A DNA stretch of 64,000 nt from Pelagibacteraceae bacterium AG-430-I06 (GCA_003209895.1 QCOH01000006.1:1-64000), one strand, 5' to 3'; positions 9,409 through 18,097 are shown, numbered from the stretch's first letter. The notes: generated by a model not told the origin, from the letters alone. Numbers and translations are program-made.

Positions 9409-10161
9409 TTAACGGTTAACAAATTTATTAATCAAAAAATTATAAACTTTATTTGGTAAAATCTGGAAGATTTTATAAATAAAAGCTATTTGAGGAGGGA
9501 ATATAATTTCGAATGATTTTTTATTAATCAAACCATCATATATTTTTTCAGCAGCATATTTAGTATCTTTTAAAAATGGCATTTTAAAATCATTTTTGTC
9601 TGTTAAAGCTGTCTTGATAAATCCTGGAGAAATCAAGGTTACTCTTACATTAAATTTTTTAAAATCAAAATATATTCCTTGTGTAAAATTATTTAATGAA
9701 GCTTTTGAAGCGGTATAACCAGATGACTTTGGCAAACCTCTGTAACCAACGGGTGAAGAAACAATTGAAATATGTCCACTTTTTTTATTTTGAAAATATT
9801 TTTGAACTGCTTTCACACAACCAACCACTCCTAAAAAATTTACCTCCATTACTGTTTTTACATTATCTACGTTTAATCCTTTTTCTGACTTTCTTTCATA
9901 AGTGCCCGAGCTGAAAATACATAAATCTAAATCACCAAACTCTTTTAAAATTTTATTAAAAGTTTCTTCGGTTTTGCCTTGGTTAGTTACATCCATTGGA
10001 AAAGCAAAAATATTCTGTTCTTTTGCCATTTCATTTAAAATTTCCTCTCTTCTAGCAGAAATTGCAACTTTCCAATTTTCTTTTGCAAACTTTTCAGCAA
10101 CTGCTTTTCCAATACCACTGCTTGCACCGGTAACCCATATTTTTTTCTGGTTTTCACTCAT
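9409..10161 (-). CDS. Short-chain dehydrogenase/reductase of the cfa cluster
   Basis: A 250-residue NAD(P)-dependent SDR. The cofactor motif TGASSGIG lies near residues 10-17, and the catalytic pair appears as YTASKAS. The C-terminal third ends in a hydrophobic, lysine-rich tail (IAFIYKIFQILPNKVYNFL) that may associate with membrane. It is encoded opposite to the Cfa genes but is regularly part of the same cluster in other alphaproteobacteria. The substrate is probably a lipid-derived alcohol or ketone, by context only. Confidence 0.87.
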   Translation of the reverse strand: MSENQKKIWVTGASSGIGKAVAEKFAKENWKVAISARREEILNEMAKEQNIFAFPMDVTNQGKTEETFNKILKEFGDLDLCIFSSGTYERKSEKGLNVDNVKTVMEVNFLGVVGCVKAVQKYFQNKKSGHISIVSSPVGYRGLPKSSGYTASKASLNNFTQGIYFDFKKFNVRVTLISPGFIKTALTDKNDFKMPFLKDTKYAAEKIYDGLINKKSFEIIFPPQIAFIYKIFQILPNKVYNFLINKFVNR

Positions 10162-10182
10162 AATAAATTATATCTCATACTT

Positions 10183-10647
10183 ATGTTGAATAATAAATAT
10201 CTATCTTTCACATTTATAGTTTTAATTACATTTTCAGCTTCTGCAATAGGCGGAGTTGTTACATCGGTTTACAAAGAACCTTGGTACTCTCAAATAATTC
10301 AACCTTTTTATAGTCCACCTTCTTGGGTTTTTGGCCCCGTTTGGACAACCTTATATATTTTTATGTCAATGGCAATTTGGTTGAACTGGGTCGCTTTTAA
10401 AGAAAAAAGAATATTAATAATTTATTTTGTTCACTTATTCTTTAATGCAATTTGGAGTGTTATTTTCTTTGGTTTTCATGAAATTCTTTTGGCGCTATTT
10501 GATTTAATAATAATTCTTATTTTTATCATTTGGCTTATGAAGATTTATTACAAGAATAACAAATTAAGTTTTTTACTAATGATACCTTATTTGCTATGGT
10601 CAAGTTACGCTTTGATACTTAACGTTAGTATTTTTTATTTAAATTAA
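10183..10647 (+). CDS. tspO: TspO/MBR family tryptophan-rich sensory protein
   Basis: A 154-residue five-helix membrane protein. The segment PFYSPPSWVFGPVWTTLY is the diagnostic TspO core, followed by further tryptophan-rich helices. TspO proteins bind porphyrins and are linked to tetrapyrrole, light and oxidative-stress responses. It is transcribed divergently from the SDR gene with only 21 bases between the start codons. Its position next to the Cfa cluster fits a photo-oxidative-stress theme, which is inference. Confidence 0.92.
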   Translation: MLNNKYLSFTFIVLITFSASAIGGVVTSVYKEPWYSQIIQPFYSPPSWVFGPVWTTLYIFMSMAIWLNWVAFKEKRILIIYFVHLFFNAIWSVIFFGFHEILLALFDLIIILIFIIWLMKIYYKNNKLSFLLMIPYLLWSSYALILNVSIFYLN

Positions 10648-10649
10648 AT

Positions 10650-11753
10650 ATGGATGATATTGTAATAATTGGTGGAGGAATAATTGGCACTGCATCTGCC
10701 TATTTCTTATCTAAAGAAGGTAGAAAAGTAAAAGTAATTGAACAAGACCCTACTTACAAAAAAGCTTCTTTCCCTTTGTCATTGGGTGGCTTTCGAAGGC
10801 AATTTTTTCAAAAAGAAAATATTTTACTAGGAAAGTTTGCAAGAGAATTTATTTTTCAGGTACCAGAATTACTTAAAACAAAAAAAAATCCAAATCCAAC
10901 AACGAGTGTGATACCAAATGGATACTTATTTCTTTTTGGTCCAGATCATGCACCAGAACAATACGAAGCACTTAAAAATCACAAACAATGTGAAGCTGGC
11001 ACTAAAAATATTAAAGGATCAGATCTAAAAAATAAGTTTCCTTATGTAAATGATGAAGGCATAGAGACTGTAACATATACAGATGACAAAAAGGAGGGTT
11101 GGATAGATCCTTATTTATTCCATAGTGCCTTAAAAAATAAAGCTTCTGAGCAAGGTACTGAGTTTATTAAAGGAGAAGTTAAAGATATTTCAGAAATTAG
11201 TTCTAATATCGTGATATGTGCTGTCGGATATAATACAAACAATTTACTTAAAGATGTTCCGGTTGTTCCTCAAAAACATACTGTTTTTAGAGTGAGCTGC
11301 CCACAACATATACCTGAAATGCCTTTAACATCTGATTTTACAACTGGAGTGTATTGGAGACCGGAGGGTAAGGAATATTTAGCAGGCTCACCAATATCAA
11401 AATTTAACGCAGAAAATTTAGAACCCGACTGGGATCATTTTGAAGACTTAGTCTGGCCAGCCTTAGCTAAAAGAATTCCAATTTTTGAGAAACTTAAATT
11501 AACGGGTGGATGGGCTGGTTTTTATGATTGTAACAAATTAGATAATAATGCAGTGGTTGGAAAACATCCAAAATATAAAAACGTTTACTTAGCTTCAGGT
11601 TTTACAGGCAGGGGTCTAATGCAGGCACCAGGGATAGGAAGAGCTTTAACTGAGCTTATAACGACTGGATCTTACCAATCAATTGATTTAAGTGCTCTTT
11701 CAGTAAGTAGAGTTTTAGAAAATAAAAAATCTCCAGAACCATATGTGCTTTAA
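10650..11753 (+). CDS. FAD-dependent oxidoreductase, DAO (D-amino-acid/sarcosine oxidase) fold
   Basis: A 367-residue flavoprotein with an N-terminal IIGGGIIGTASAYFLSKEG Rossmann motif and a C-terminal FTGRGLMQAPGIGRALTELI segment typical of the DAO superfamily, including FOXRED1-like proteins. Such enzymes oxidise N-methyl or amino groups of small amino acids, yielding formaldehyde or one-carbon units. That would fit an organism with a strong glycine and one-carbon metabolism, but the substrate is not resolved. It follows tspO by two bases and directly abuts the Yip1-like gene. Confidence 0.82.
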   Translation: MDDIVIIGGGIIGTASAYFLSKEGRKVKVIEQDPTYKKASFPLSLGGFRRQFFQKENILLGKFAREFIFQVPELLKTKKNPNPTTSVIPNGYLFLFGPDHAPEQYEALKNHKQCEAGTKNIKGSDLKNKFPYVNDEGIETVTYTDDKKEGWIDPYLFHSALKNKASEQGTEFIKGEVKDISEISSNIVICAVGYNTNNLLKDVPVVPQKHTVFRVSCPQHIPEMPLTSDFTTGVYWRPEGKEYLAGSPISKFNAENLEPDWDHFEDLVWPALAKRIPIFEKLKLTGGWAGFYDCNKLDNNAVVGKHPKYKNVYLASGFTGRGLMQAPGIGRALTELITTGSYQSIDLSALSVSRVLENKKSPEPYVL

Positions 11754-12269
11754 ATGAAAACAAGTTTTATTAAAAGAATTTTTAGGGCTATCAAGATCGA
11801 TCCAGATCTCTATGAAGAAGTTGAGCATGATAAGTCTGCAACTTTTCAAGCTGCTGCGGTTGTTGTTTTGTCTAGTTTAGCAGCAGGAGTTGGTGCAATT
11901 CATCTAGGAGTATCAAACTTTATATTTGGACCAATTATCTCACTTGCTAGTTGGTATTTCTGGGCCTTCCTTATATTTATTGTTGGAACTAAGCTTTTTC
12001 CAGACAAACAAACTAAAAGCGATCATGGGGAATTACTTAGAACTATTGGTTTCTCTAGTGCACCGGGTTTAATAAGAATTTTTGGCTTTACACCTGAACT
12101 TATGACCGTAACCTTTATCGGCTCGTCTTTTTGGATGTTAGCCTGTATGGTTGTGGCAGTTAGACAAGCTTTAGATTATAAAAGTCTGTGGAAAGCTCTA
12201 GGAGTGGTAGTGGTATGTTGGTTTATACAGGCAATTCTTCTTTTTTTAATCTTATTAGCCCTCAGATAG
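11754..12269 (+). CDS. Yip1-family integral membrane protein
   Basis: A 171-residue protein with a short charged N-terminus (FKRIFRAIKIDPDLYEEVEHD in part) and about four to five transmembrane helices, matching bacterial Yip1-domain proteins. The function in bacteria is unknown. The ATG immediately follows the stop of the FAD oxidoreductase. The 3' end overlaps the stop of the small zinc-ribbon-like gene on the other strand by eight bases. Confidence 0.7.
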   Translation: MKTSFIKRIFRAIKIDPDLYEEVEHDKSATFQAAAVVVLSSLAAGVGAIHLGVSNFIFGPIISLASWYFWAFLIFIVGTKLFPDKQTKSDHGELLRTIGFSSAPGLIRIFGFTPELMTVTFIGSSFWMLACMVVAVRQALDYKSLWKALGVVVVCWFIQAILLFLILLALR

Positions 12270-12393
12270 GAAAAATAGTTTTTGATATATTACAACTATC
12301 ACAAATTTTGTAACCGTACATAAGTAAATTTTGCGAAACACTTTCATCTTTTTTTTTACACTCTTCGCAAATACAGTCTAATTCTTCAATCAT
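12262..12393 (-). CDS. Small cysteine-rich (zinc-ribbon-like) protein, 43 residues
   Basis: A short ORF whose ATG (12393-12391) starts one base after the hisI stop, which is why I prefer it to a longer version starting at 12444 inside hisI. It encodes 43 residues with two cysteine clusters, CICEEC near the N-terminus and CDSC near the C-terminus, spaced as in a metal-binding ribbon. The tight placement after hisI suggests co-translation. I do not recognise a family; a zinc-binding role is inferred from the cysteines only. Confidence 0.5.
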   Translation of the reverse strand: MIEELDCICEECKKKDESVSQNLLMYGYKICDSCNISKTIFPI

Positions 12394-12394
12394 A

Positions 12395-12862
12395 TTAGAT
12401 TTTTGTAGGGTTAGGTTTCCCTTTATATACTTTTTTTGGATCAAATTTTTTTTGCTTTTCTTTAAAATTCATTTCTATATTTTCAGAGTCATTAATTTTT
12501 CCAAGAGGCACAGCTCTGTAAAAACATGATTTATATCCTACATGGCAACTTGCACCGTCACCTATGTCAACTGTTAACCAAATAGAATCCTGATCATCGT
12601 CTATTCTTATTTCAACAACCTTTTGTTTAAATCCACTTGTCAATCCTTTGTGCCACACTTCTTTTCGCGATCTACTCCAATAGTGAGCTTCTTTTGTTTC
12701 AATTGTCTTTTTTAATGCTTCACTGTTCATATATCCTATCATTAAAACTTCACTAGTTTTGTGATCCGTAGTAACTACTGGTATAAGGCCCTCCCCATCA
12801 AATTTTGGAGATAACAACTTACCTTCCTCTATAGTAGCGACATTTTCTCTCTTTTTAAACAT
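12395..12862 (-). CDS. hisI: Phosphoribosyl-AMP cyclohydrolase
   Basis: A 155-residue enzyme that opens the purine ring of phosphoribosyl-AMP in histidine biosynthesis. Diagnostic segments are IGYMNSEAL, HYWSRSRKEVWHKG and the zinc-binding CHVGYKSCFYR. It is the single-domain form without the HisE pyrophosphohydrolase part. No other his gene is nearby, so the pathway is scattered. It is transcribed divergently from folE, with a 74-base shared promoter region. Confidence 0.95.
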   Translation of the reverse strand: MFKKRENVATIEEGKLLSPKFDGEGLIPVVTTDHKTSEVLMIGYMNSEALKKTIETKEAHYWSRSRKEVWHKGLTSGFKQKVVEIRIDDDQDSIWLTVDIGDGASCHVGYKSCFYRAVPLGKINDSENIEMNFKEKQKKFDPKKVYKGKPNPTKI

Positions 12863-12936
12863 TTGTTTAAACTATAAAAAAAATAGTAGAATAGCAATTT
12901 GCAATACTAACATTTATTATATAAAAGGTTCAAATT

Positions 12937-13548
12937 ATGAAGATTGTTAAAAGTAATGATAAGATTATTGAAAAATTTGATAAGATTTCCGACAAAGAAG
13001 CTGAAGAAGCTTTAAGGACAATATTAAAATGGATAGGAGAAGATCCGAGCAGAGAAGGTTTGCTTGAAACCCCAAGAAGAGTCACAAAAGCATTTAAAGA
13101 ATATTTTAAAGGTTATAATCAAGATCCTTCATCTGAATTAAAAAAAACATTTGGCGATGTAGAGGGATATGACGATATGGTTTTACAAAAAAACATATCC
13201 ATACAAAGTCATTGCGAACACCACATGGCACCAATTATTGGTGTAGCTCACGTCGCATATATACCCAATAAAAAAGTAGTTGGATTAAGTAAACTTGCAA
13301 GAACTGTAGAAGTTTTTTCAAAAAGGCTTCAAACACAAGAAAGACTTACTATGCAAATAGCAAAAACTTTAATGACGGGTTTAGACGCTAAAGGTGTAGC
13401 GGTGACAATTGATGCAACGCACCAGTGTATGACCATGAGGGGAATCAAAAAAGAGAAGGCAACAACTGTTACAAATTATTTTCTTGGAAAATTTAAAGAC
13501 GATTTAGGAATTCAAAATAGATTTTTAAAATTTATATCAGAAAATTAA
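12937..13548 (+). CDS. folE: GTP cyclohydrolase I
   Basis: A 203-residue cytoplasmic enzyme making dihydroneopterin triphosphate, the first step toward folate. The motif HCEHHMAPIIGVAHVAYIP carries the zinc-binding cysteine and histidines, and a second cysteine lies in THQCMTMRG. VGLSKLARTVEVFSKRLQ is also characteristic. Folate supply connects it with the tetrahydrofolate-dependent glycine cleavage genes in this window. Its stop overlaps by four bases the end of the small membrane protein on the other strand. Confidence 0.97.
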   Translation: MKIVKSNDKIIEKFDKISDKEAEEALRTILKWIGEDPSREGLLETPRRVTKAFKEYFKGYNQDPSSELKKTFGDVEGYDDMVLQKNISIQSHCEHHMAPIIGVAHVAYIPNKKVVGLSKLARTVEVFSKRLQTQERLTMQIAKTLMTGLDAKGVAVTIDATHQCMTMRGIKKEKATTVTNYFLGKFKDDLGIQNRFLKFISEN

Positions 13549-13751
13549 TCCTCATCATCTCTCCAATTGTCTATATAAAATTTATAACAAGCATATGTTA
13601 CAGCTATAATTCCATAACAAAAAGCAAGTAACAAACCATCTTTCTTTCCTAAAAAATACCAACCGATTTGAAAAACAAAAATTGGTGATATCAAAATCAA
13701 CATTATTATGCTTAATTTAAGATAATACGGAAGTTTGAACTTCATAACCAA
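13545..13751 (-). CDS. Small two-helix membrane protein of unknown function
   Basis: A 68-residue ORF (or 66 residues from the second methionine) with two clear transmembrane segments and an acidic C-terminal NWRDDED tail. It is transcribed away from the acuI-like gene and converges on folE. I do not recognise the family. Hydrophobic pattern and tight packing between two real genes favour a true gene. Confidence 0.55.
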   Translation of the reverse strand: MVMKFKLPYYLKLSIIMLILISPIFVFQIGWYFLGKKDGLLLAFCYGIIAVTYACYKFYIDNWRDDED

Positions 13752-13809
13752 AGTATACGATTTAAAAAAATTAATTGTTATATTTATTTGTCACATGTAA
13801 GATAATATT

Positions 13810-14811
13810 ATGTCAAAAAACTTCAAAGCAATCATAATAGATAACCAAAACGAAAAATTTACCAGGGAAGTAAAAGAACTCAATTCAGACCAACTTAAAG
13901 ATGGAAATGTTTTGGTAAAAATTGAATATTCAAGCTTAAATTTTAAAGATGCTTTAATATTAAATAATGGCGGCAGAATTGTAAAAAATTATCCATTTGT
14001 TCCGGGTATAGATTTTTCGGGCGTGGTTGAAGAATCTGAGGACTCTAGGTTTAAAAAAAATGATAAAGTAGTACTCACTGGATTTAGAGTAGGAGAAGTT
14101 TTTTATGGTGGTTTTTCTCAATACGCAAAAGTTAATTCAGATTTTCTTGTAAAAATACCTAATAATTTAAATACTATTAAAACAATGATGATGGGCACAG
14201 CTGGCCTAACGGCTTTATTATGTGCTTTTGCTGTAAAAGCAAGAGAAGAACTTTTAATGGGACCAAAAGTTAATGATGTTTTAGTGACCGGAGCAACAGG
14301 TGGTGTAGGAAGCTTTGCTGTTATGGCGTTATCTAAAATGGGATACAATGTTCACGCAGTAACTGGAAAAAAAGAAAAGCACGAATATCTTAAAAATTTA
14401 GGAGCAAAAAATATTTTGGAAAGAAACCAGTTTTTAGGAGAAAGTAAGCTTTTAGAAAAAGGATTGTGGGATTGCGTTGTAGATACCGTTGGAGGCGAAG
14501 GTCTTACTAAAATATTAGCCCAAACAAAACCCGGTGGTATAGTAGCACTACCTGGAAATGCCGGAGGGAATAAAATATTAACTAATGTTATGCCCTTTGT
14601 TGTAAGAGGCGTTAAACTATGGGGAATAGATTCTTCTGGCGCCTCAACAAAAAGAAAAGATTTTGTGTGGAACGAAGCATCAAAACTAATAGATTTTTCA
14701 TTAATAGAAAATTCTATAAAAGAAGTTTCTTTAGAAGAACTGTTACTAACATTCCCCAAAATACTTAAAGGTGAGTTAGCAGGAAGAATTCTGGTAAATC
14801 CCAATAAATAA
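13810..14811 (+). CDS. acuI: Acrylyl-CoA reductase-like zinc-free MDR oxidoreductase (AcuI/YhdH family)
   Basis: A 333-residue medium-chain reductase with the N-terminal SSLNFKDALILNN segment and the NADPH-binding GATGGVGSFAVMALSKMGY motif, both typical of AcuI/YhdH. AcuI reduces acryloyl-CoA to propionyl-CoA and detoxifies acrylate formed from DMSP, a relevant sulfur substrate for SAR11. The catalytic zinc ligands of alcohol dehydrogenases are absent, as expected. The LysR regulator starts three bases downstream, suggesting co-transcription. The exact substrate is inferred from the family. Confidence 0.82.
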   Translation: MSKNFKAIIIDNQNEKFTREVKELNSDQLKDGNVLVKIEYSSLNFKDALILNNGGRIVKNYPFVPGIDFSGVVEESEDSRFKKNDKVVLTGFRVGEVFYGGFSQYAKVNSDFLVKIPNNLNTIKTMMMGTAGLTALLCAFAVKAREELLMGPKVNDVLVTGATGGVGSFAVMALSKMGYNVHAVTGKKEKHEYLKNLGAKNILERNQFLGESKLLEKGLWDCVVDTVGGEGLTKILAQTKPGGIVALPGNAGGNKILTNVMPFVVRGVKLWGIDSSGASTKRKDFVWNEASKLIDFSLIENSIKEVSLEELLLTFPKILKGELAGRILVNPNK

Positions 14812-14814
14812 AAT

Positions 14815-15705
14815 ATGGATTGGGATAAATTAAAAATTTTCCATACGGTCGCTGAGGCTGGAAGTTTTACAAAAGCCTCTACAATTCTTAATCTAAGCCA
14901 ATCAGCAATAAGTCGTCAAATTCAGTCATTAGAAAACGAATTAAAAATTCATTTATTTGAAAGACACGCAAGAGGTTTGGTACTTACTGACAATGGGGAA
15001 TATTTATACAAAACAGCTCATGAAGTCATATCTAAACTAAAGGATGTTGAGGCTACTCTCGGTGATGAAAAAGACAAACTTCACGGAAAACTTACTGTTA
15101 CAACTGTTGTTAGTTTTGGAACAACCTGGCTTACACCAAGAATTAAAGAATTTATGAGTTTACACCCAGATATCGAAATTGAATTAATATTTGATGATAA
15201 AGAATTAGACTTAAGCACTAGACAGGCAGACATAGGAATTTTTATGCGTAGACCTAAGCAATTAAATTATATTCAAAAAAAATTAATAGATCTCCACTAT
15301 CATATTTATGCATCAACAAAATATTTAGAAAAAAATGGTCACCCAAAAAACTTAAAAGATTTAGATAAACATAAATTTATTACTTATGGAAGAGGAGCTC
15401 CATCGCCTGTTTTTAATCCAGACTGGGCTCTGAAACTTGGCTCCAAAGATAATAAAAAAAGAAAACCAGTTATGAAAGTTAATAGTGTTTATGGATTATT
15501 ACTCGCAGTGCAAAGCGGTGTTGGTTTAGCAGCATTACCAGATTATATAACTGTAAATATACCTAATATAGTTAAAATTTTGCCAGATGTAGAAGGACCT
15601 TTAACAGAAACCCATTTCGTTTATCCCCAGTCTTTAAAGAACGTTGCTAAAGTAAAAGCCTTTAGAAATTTTTTATTTAGTAAAATAAGTGAGTGGAAGT
15701 TTTAA
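14815..15705 (+). CDS. LysR-family transcriptional regulator
   Basis: A 296-residue regulator with an N-terminal winged helix-turn-helix (about residues 3-60, including AGSFTKASTILNLSQSAISR) and a periplasmic-binding-protein-like effector domain. It follows the AcuI-like gene by three bases in the same direction, so it may regulate that gene or the locus as a whole. Effector unknown. Confidence 0.93.
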   Translation: MDWDKLKIFHTVAEAGSFTKASTILNLSQSAISRQIQSLENELKIHLFERHARGLVLTDNGEYLYKTAHEVISKLKDVEATLGDEKDKLHGKLTVTTVVSFGTTWLTPRIKEFMSLHPDIEIELIFDDKELDLSTRQADIGIFMRRPKQLNYIQKKLIDLHYHIYASTKYLEKNGHPKNLKDLDKHKFITYGRGAPSPVFNPDWALKLGSKDNKKRKPVMKVNSVYGLLLAVQSGVGLAALPDYITVNIPNIVKILPDVEGPLTETHFVYPQSLKNVAKVKAFRNFLFSKISEWKF

Positions 15706-16017
15706 TTAATAAGTTTCAGCTTTAATCTTAAGCTTGGCACCTTCTTCAATAGAAAGATTTTTTTGGTTTAAAACTCCATCAACATCAGCTGTAGACTTTA
15801 TATTTATATTATCTGAATTAATGTTTCCTTTTGAAGCTCCACCTAGAGTTGCACTTGATGAATTAATGTTACCATTAATTTTGCTACCTGGATAAGTAAC
15901 CAGCTTTTCAGAAGTAATATCACCATCAATTTTTGAGTCGGTAATTAATGTTTCTTTCTCAATCACATCACCTTTGATCGTAACATCCGATAGCAAGACA
16001 GTTGTTTTATCGCTCAT
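15706..16017 (-). CDS. Bactofilin-family polymer-forming protein
   Basis: About 103 residues from the ATG at 16017, which I prefer to the longer ORF start at 16071 because the conserved domain begins shortly after MSDKTTVLLSD. The sequence is a series of short beta repeats (IKGDV, IDGDI, INGNI, KGNIN) typical of the right-handed beta-helix of bactofilins, which polymerise into cytoskeletal filaments. It is the minimal domain with no membrane anchor. It is transcribed divergently from the rhomboid gene. Confidence 0.82.
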   Translation of the reverse strand: MSDKTTVLLSDVTIKGDVIEKETLITDSKIDGDITSEKLVTYPGSKINGNINSSSATLGGASKGNINSDNINIKSTADVDGVLNQKNLSIEEGAKLKIKAETY

Positions 16018-16114
16018 AACGATTATTCTACAATTATAAGTTGATAAAATCAAATATTTAAAATATAGCAAAAATTGCTATTAAAGGTTTATATCCTTAA
16101 ATATTAAAAATTAG

Positions 16115-16843
16115 ATGATACCGTTAAAAGACGATAATCCCACTAAAAACAGACCAATAGTTAGTTACAGTATAATTTTTTTTTGTGTAATAATATTTTT
16201 TGCACAATTAGGATTAAATGATCAAGAGTTGAGAGAATTCACATACTCTTATGGACTAATTCCATCAGTCTTAATTGGTATTGACCAATTGCCCAATGAA
16301 ATTGATAAAATTTCACCTATAGCAACAATATTTACTTCAATGTTTATGCATGGTGGTTGGATGCATCTTATCGGCAATATGTTGTATTTATGGATTTTTG
16401 CAGACAATATTGAGGATGATTTAGGCACACTTAACTTTGTTATTTTTTATTTTGCATCTGGAGTTGGAGCTGCAATGTCCCAAGTTCTCGTTGATGTGAA
16501 TTCACAGATCCCCATGATAGGAGCAAGTGGTGCAATAGGTGGAGTTCTGGGGGCATACCTAATCAACTATCCAAATGCGAGAGTATTAGTTTTAATTCCA
16601 TTGGGTTTTTTTAGTCAACTAATAAAAATTAGAGCTTTATATGTGCTTGGTTTTTGGTTTATTTTACAATTTATAAATTCTTTTTTTTCACAAGCATCTG
16701 GTGGAGGAGGAGTGGCATATGCCGCACACATAGGAGGTTTTATATCAGGGTTAATTTTGATATTATTCTTTAATAAAAAAAGTAAAAAACAAAACTATCA
16801 ATCTAGAAATAAAAAAACAACAAAAGGACCTTGGGAAAAATGA
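16115..16843 (+). CDS. Rhomboid-family intramembrane serine protease
   Basis: A 242-residue protein with six or seven helices. FMHGGWMHLIGNM supplies the conserved histidine/asparagine region of helix 2, GASGAIGG the catalytic serine (about residue 138), and YAAHIGGFISG the catalytic histidine (about residue 205). It cleaves transmembrane segments inside the inner membrane. It overlaps the downstream site-2-protease gene by four bases (ATGA), so two intramembrane proteases are translationally coupled. Confidence 0.93.
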   Translation: MIPLKDDNPTKNRPIVSYSIIFFCVIIFFAQLGLNDQELREFTYSYGLIPSVLIGIDQLPNEIDKISPIATIFTSMFMHGGWMHLIGNMLYLWIFADNIEDDLGTLNFVIFYFASGVGAAMSQVLVDVNSQIPMIGASGAIGGVLGAYLINYPNARVLVLIPLGFFSQLIKIRALYVLGFWFILQFINSFFSQASGGGGVAYAAHIGGFISGLILILFFNKKSKKQNYQSRNKKTTKGPWEK

Positions 16844-17937
16844 GTTTTATTATTCCATTTATAATCTTGATAACAATCGTTGTATTTATTCACGAATATG
16901 GACATTATTATTTTGCTCGTAGGTATGGAGTAGGCGTAACCGATTTTTCCATAGGTTTTGGAAAAGAAATTTTTGGGTTTAACGATAAAAATGGAACAAG
17001 ATGGAAATTTTGCCTTATCCCACTAGGCGGATATGTTAAATTTTTTGGAGACAGAAACGTTTTCAGTCAAGCTGAGCAAGAAGAAGTTTTAAAAAAGTAT
17101 AATAAAAATGATCAGAAAAAATTATTTATTTTAAAACCATTATATCAAAGAGTATTAATTGTTGCTGGAGGACCATTAGCAAATTTTTTATTAGCTATTT
17201 TTATTTTTTCATTTATTTTTATGTTTGTAGGGAAAGATTTCACCCCTGCTAAAATTGATGAAATTTCATTAGAAAGTCCTGCAGAAAAAGCTGGGTTAAT
17301 GAAAAATGACATTATAACTTCAATTGATGGAAAGAAAGTTGAAAGTATACTTGAAGTCTCAATGTTTATAAATACTAGTTCTTCAGATACAATTAATGTA
17401 ACCGTAAATAGAGATGAAAATGAAATTTCACTTTTAGTGAAACCAAATATAATAGACGCAACCGACCCATTTGGTAATTCTATAAAAAAAAAGATTATAG
17501 GAATTAAAATAGCTCCGACTACAAATGAGTTTAATAAAAAAAAATTAGGTCCATTTAATGCAATTTACTATTCTTTAAAGGAAATCTGGTTTGTATGTAG
17601 TACAACAATCAAATTTGTTGGTTCTTTATTTCAAGGAAAAGGAGACACATCTCAATTAGGCGGACCCATCAAAATCGCTAAAATTTCTGGTCAAGTTTTT
17701 GAATTTGGCCTTTTAGCTTTTTTGAGCACAATTGCTTACATTTCAATAAGTCTTGGTTTGATTAATTTGTTTCCTATACCGCTTTTAGATGGAGGACATT
17801 TAATGTTTTACTTATTTGAAAAAATATTAGGTAGACCACTCAAACAAAGTACTCAGGAAGGATTTTTTCGAATCGGTCTTTTTTTGATAATTTCGCTTAT
17901 GGTTTTCACAACTTTTAACGATTTAAAATATTGGTAA
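16840..17937 (+). CDS. rseP: RseP/MmpA-type site-2 zinc metalloprotease
   Basis: About 365 residues from the ATG at 16840, chosen because it gives a four-base overlap with the rhomboid stop and places the HEYGH zinc motif at residues 18-22. A single PDZ domain follows (SPAEKAGLMKNDIITSIDGKKV), and NLFPIPLLDGGHL provides the third zinc ligand near the C-terminus. Relatives cut anti-sigma factors or signal-peptide remnants in the inner membrane. It has one PDZ domain rather than the two of E. coli RseP, which is common in alphaproteobacteria. It is not next to bamA or the lipid A genes here. Confidence 0.92.
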   Translation: MSFIIPFIILITIVVFIHEYGHYYFARRYGVGVTDFSIGFGKEIFGFNDKNGTRWKFCLIPLGGYVKFFGDRNVFSQAEQEEVLKKYNKNDQKKLFILKPLYQRVLIVAGGPLANFLLAIFIFSFIFMFVGKDFTPAKIDEISLESPAEKAGLMKNDIITSIDGKKVESILEVSMFINTSSSDTINVTVNRDENEISLLVKPNIIDATDPFGNSIKKKIIGIKIAPTTNEFNKKKLGPFNAIYYSLKEIWFVCSTTIKFVGSLFQGKGDTSQLGGPIKIAKISGQVFEFGLLAFLSTIAYISISLGLINLFPIPLLDGGHLMFYLFEKILGRPLKQSTQEGFFRIGLFLIISLMVFTTFNDLKYW

Positions 17938-17964
17938 CACTAAGTTTTTGGACAATAACGTTTA

Positions 17965-18061
17965 AAAAACACAGTAAAATCAATGCTTTTTTAATATATA
18001 CTATATATTGTGTTAATATTTACAAATAGTACTAAATTATCGTTGATTTTACTGTGTTTTT
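17965..18061. repeat. Long perfect inverted repeat upstream of HU
   Basis: A 19-base arm at 17965-17983 (AAAAACACAGTAAAATCAA) is repeated in exact inverted form at 18043-18061. A T-G wobble and a further G-C pair extend the stem to 21 pairs if transcribed. The centre is about 59 bases of almost pure AT, including TATATACTATATAT. The second arm ends 36 bases before the HU start codon. No transposase or coding sequence is inside. It could be a regulatory stem-loop, a terminator for rseP, or a DNA-binding palindrome. Confidence 0.85.
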
Positions 18062-18097
18062 GTAGAGATTAAAAATAACAACAAAAAAGGGGCAAAA

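Noticed and set aside
14118-14804. Open frames opposite the AcuI-like gene
   Set aside because: Shadow frames of a conserved coding sequence, with no family features and no spacing or start signals.
17965-18061. Simple rho-independent terminator for rseP
   Set aside because: The arms are 59 bases apart and not followed by a T run close to a compact stem; a terminator role is possible but not the best explanation.
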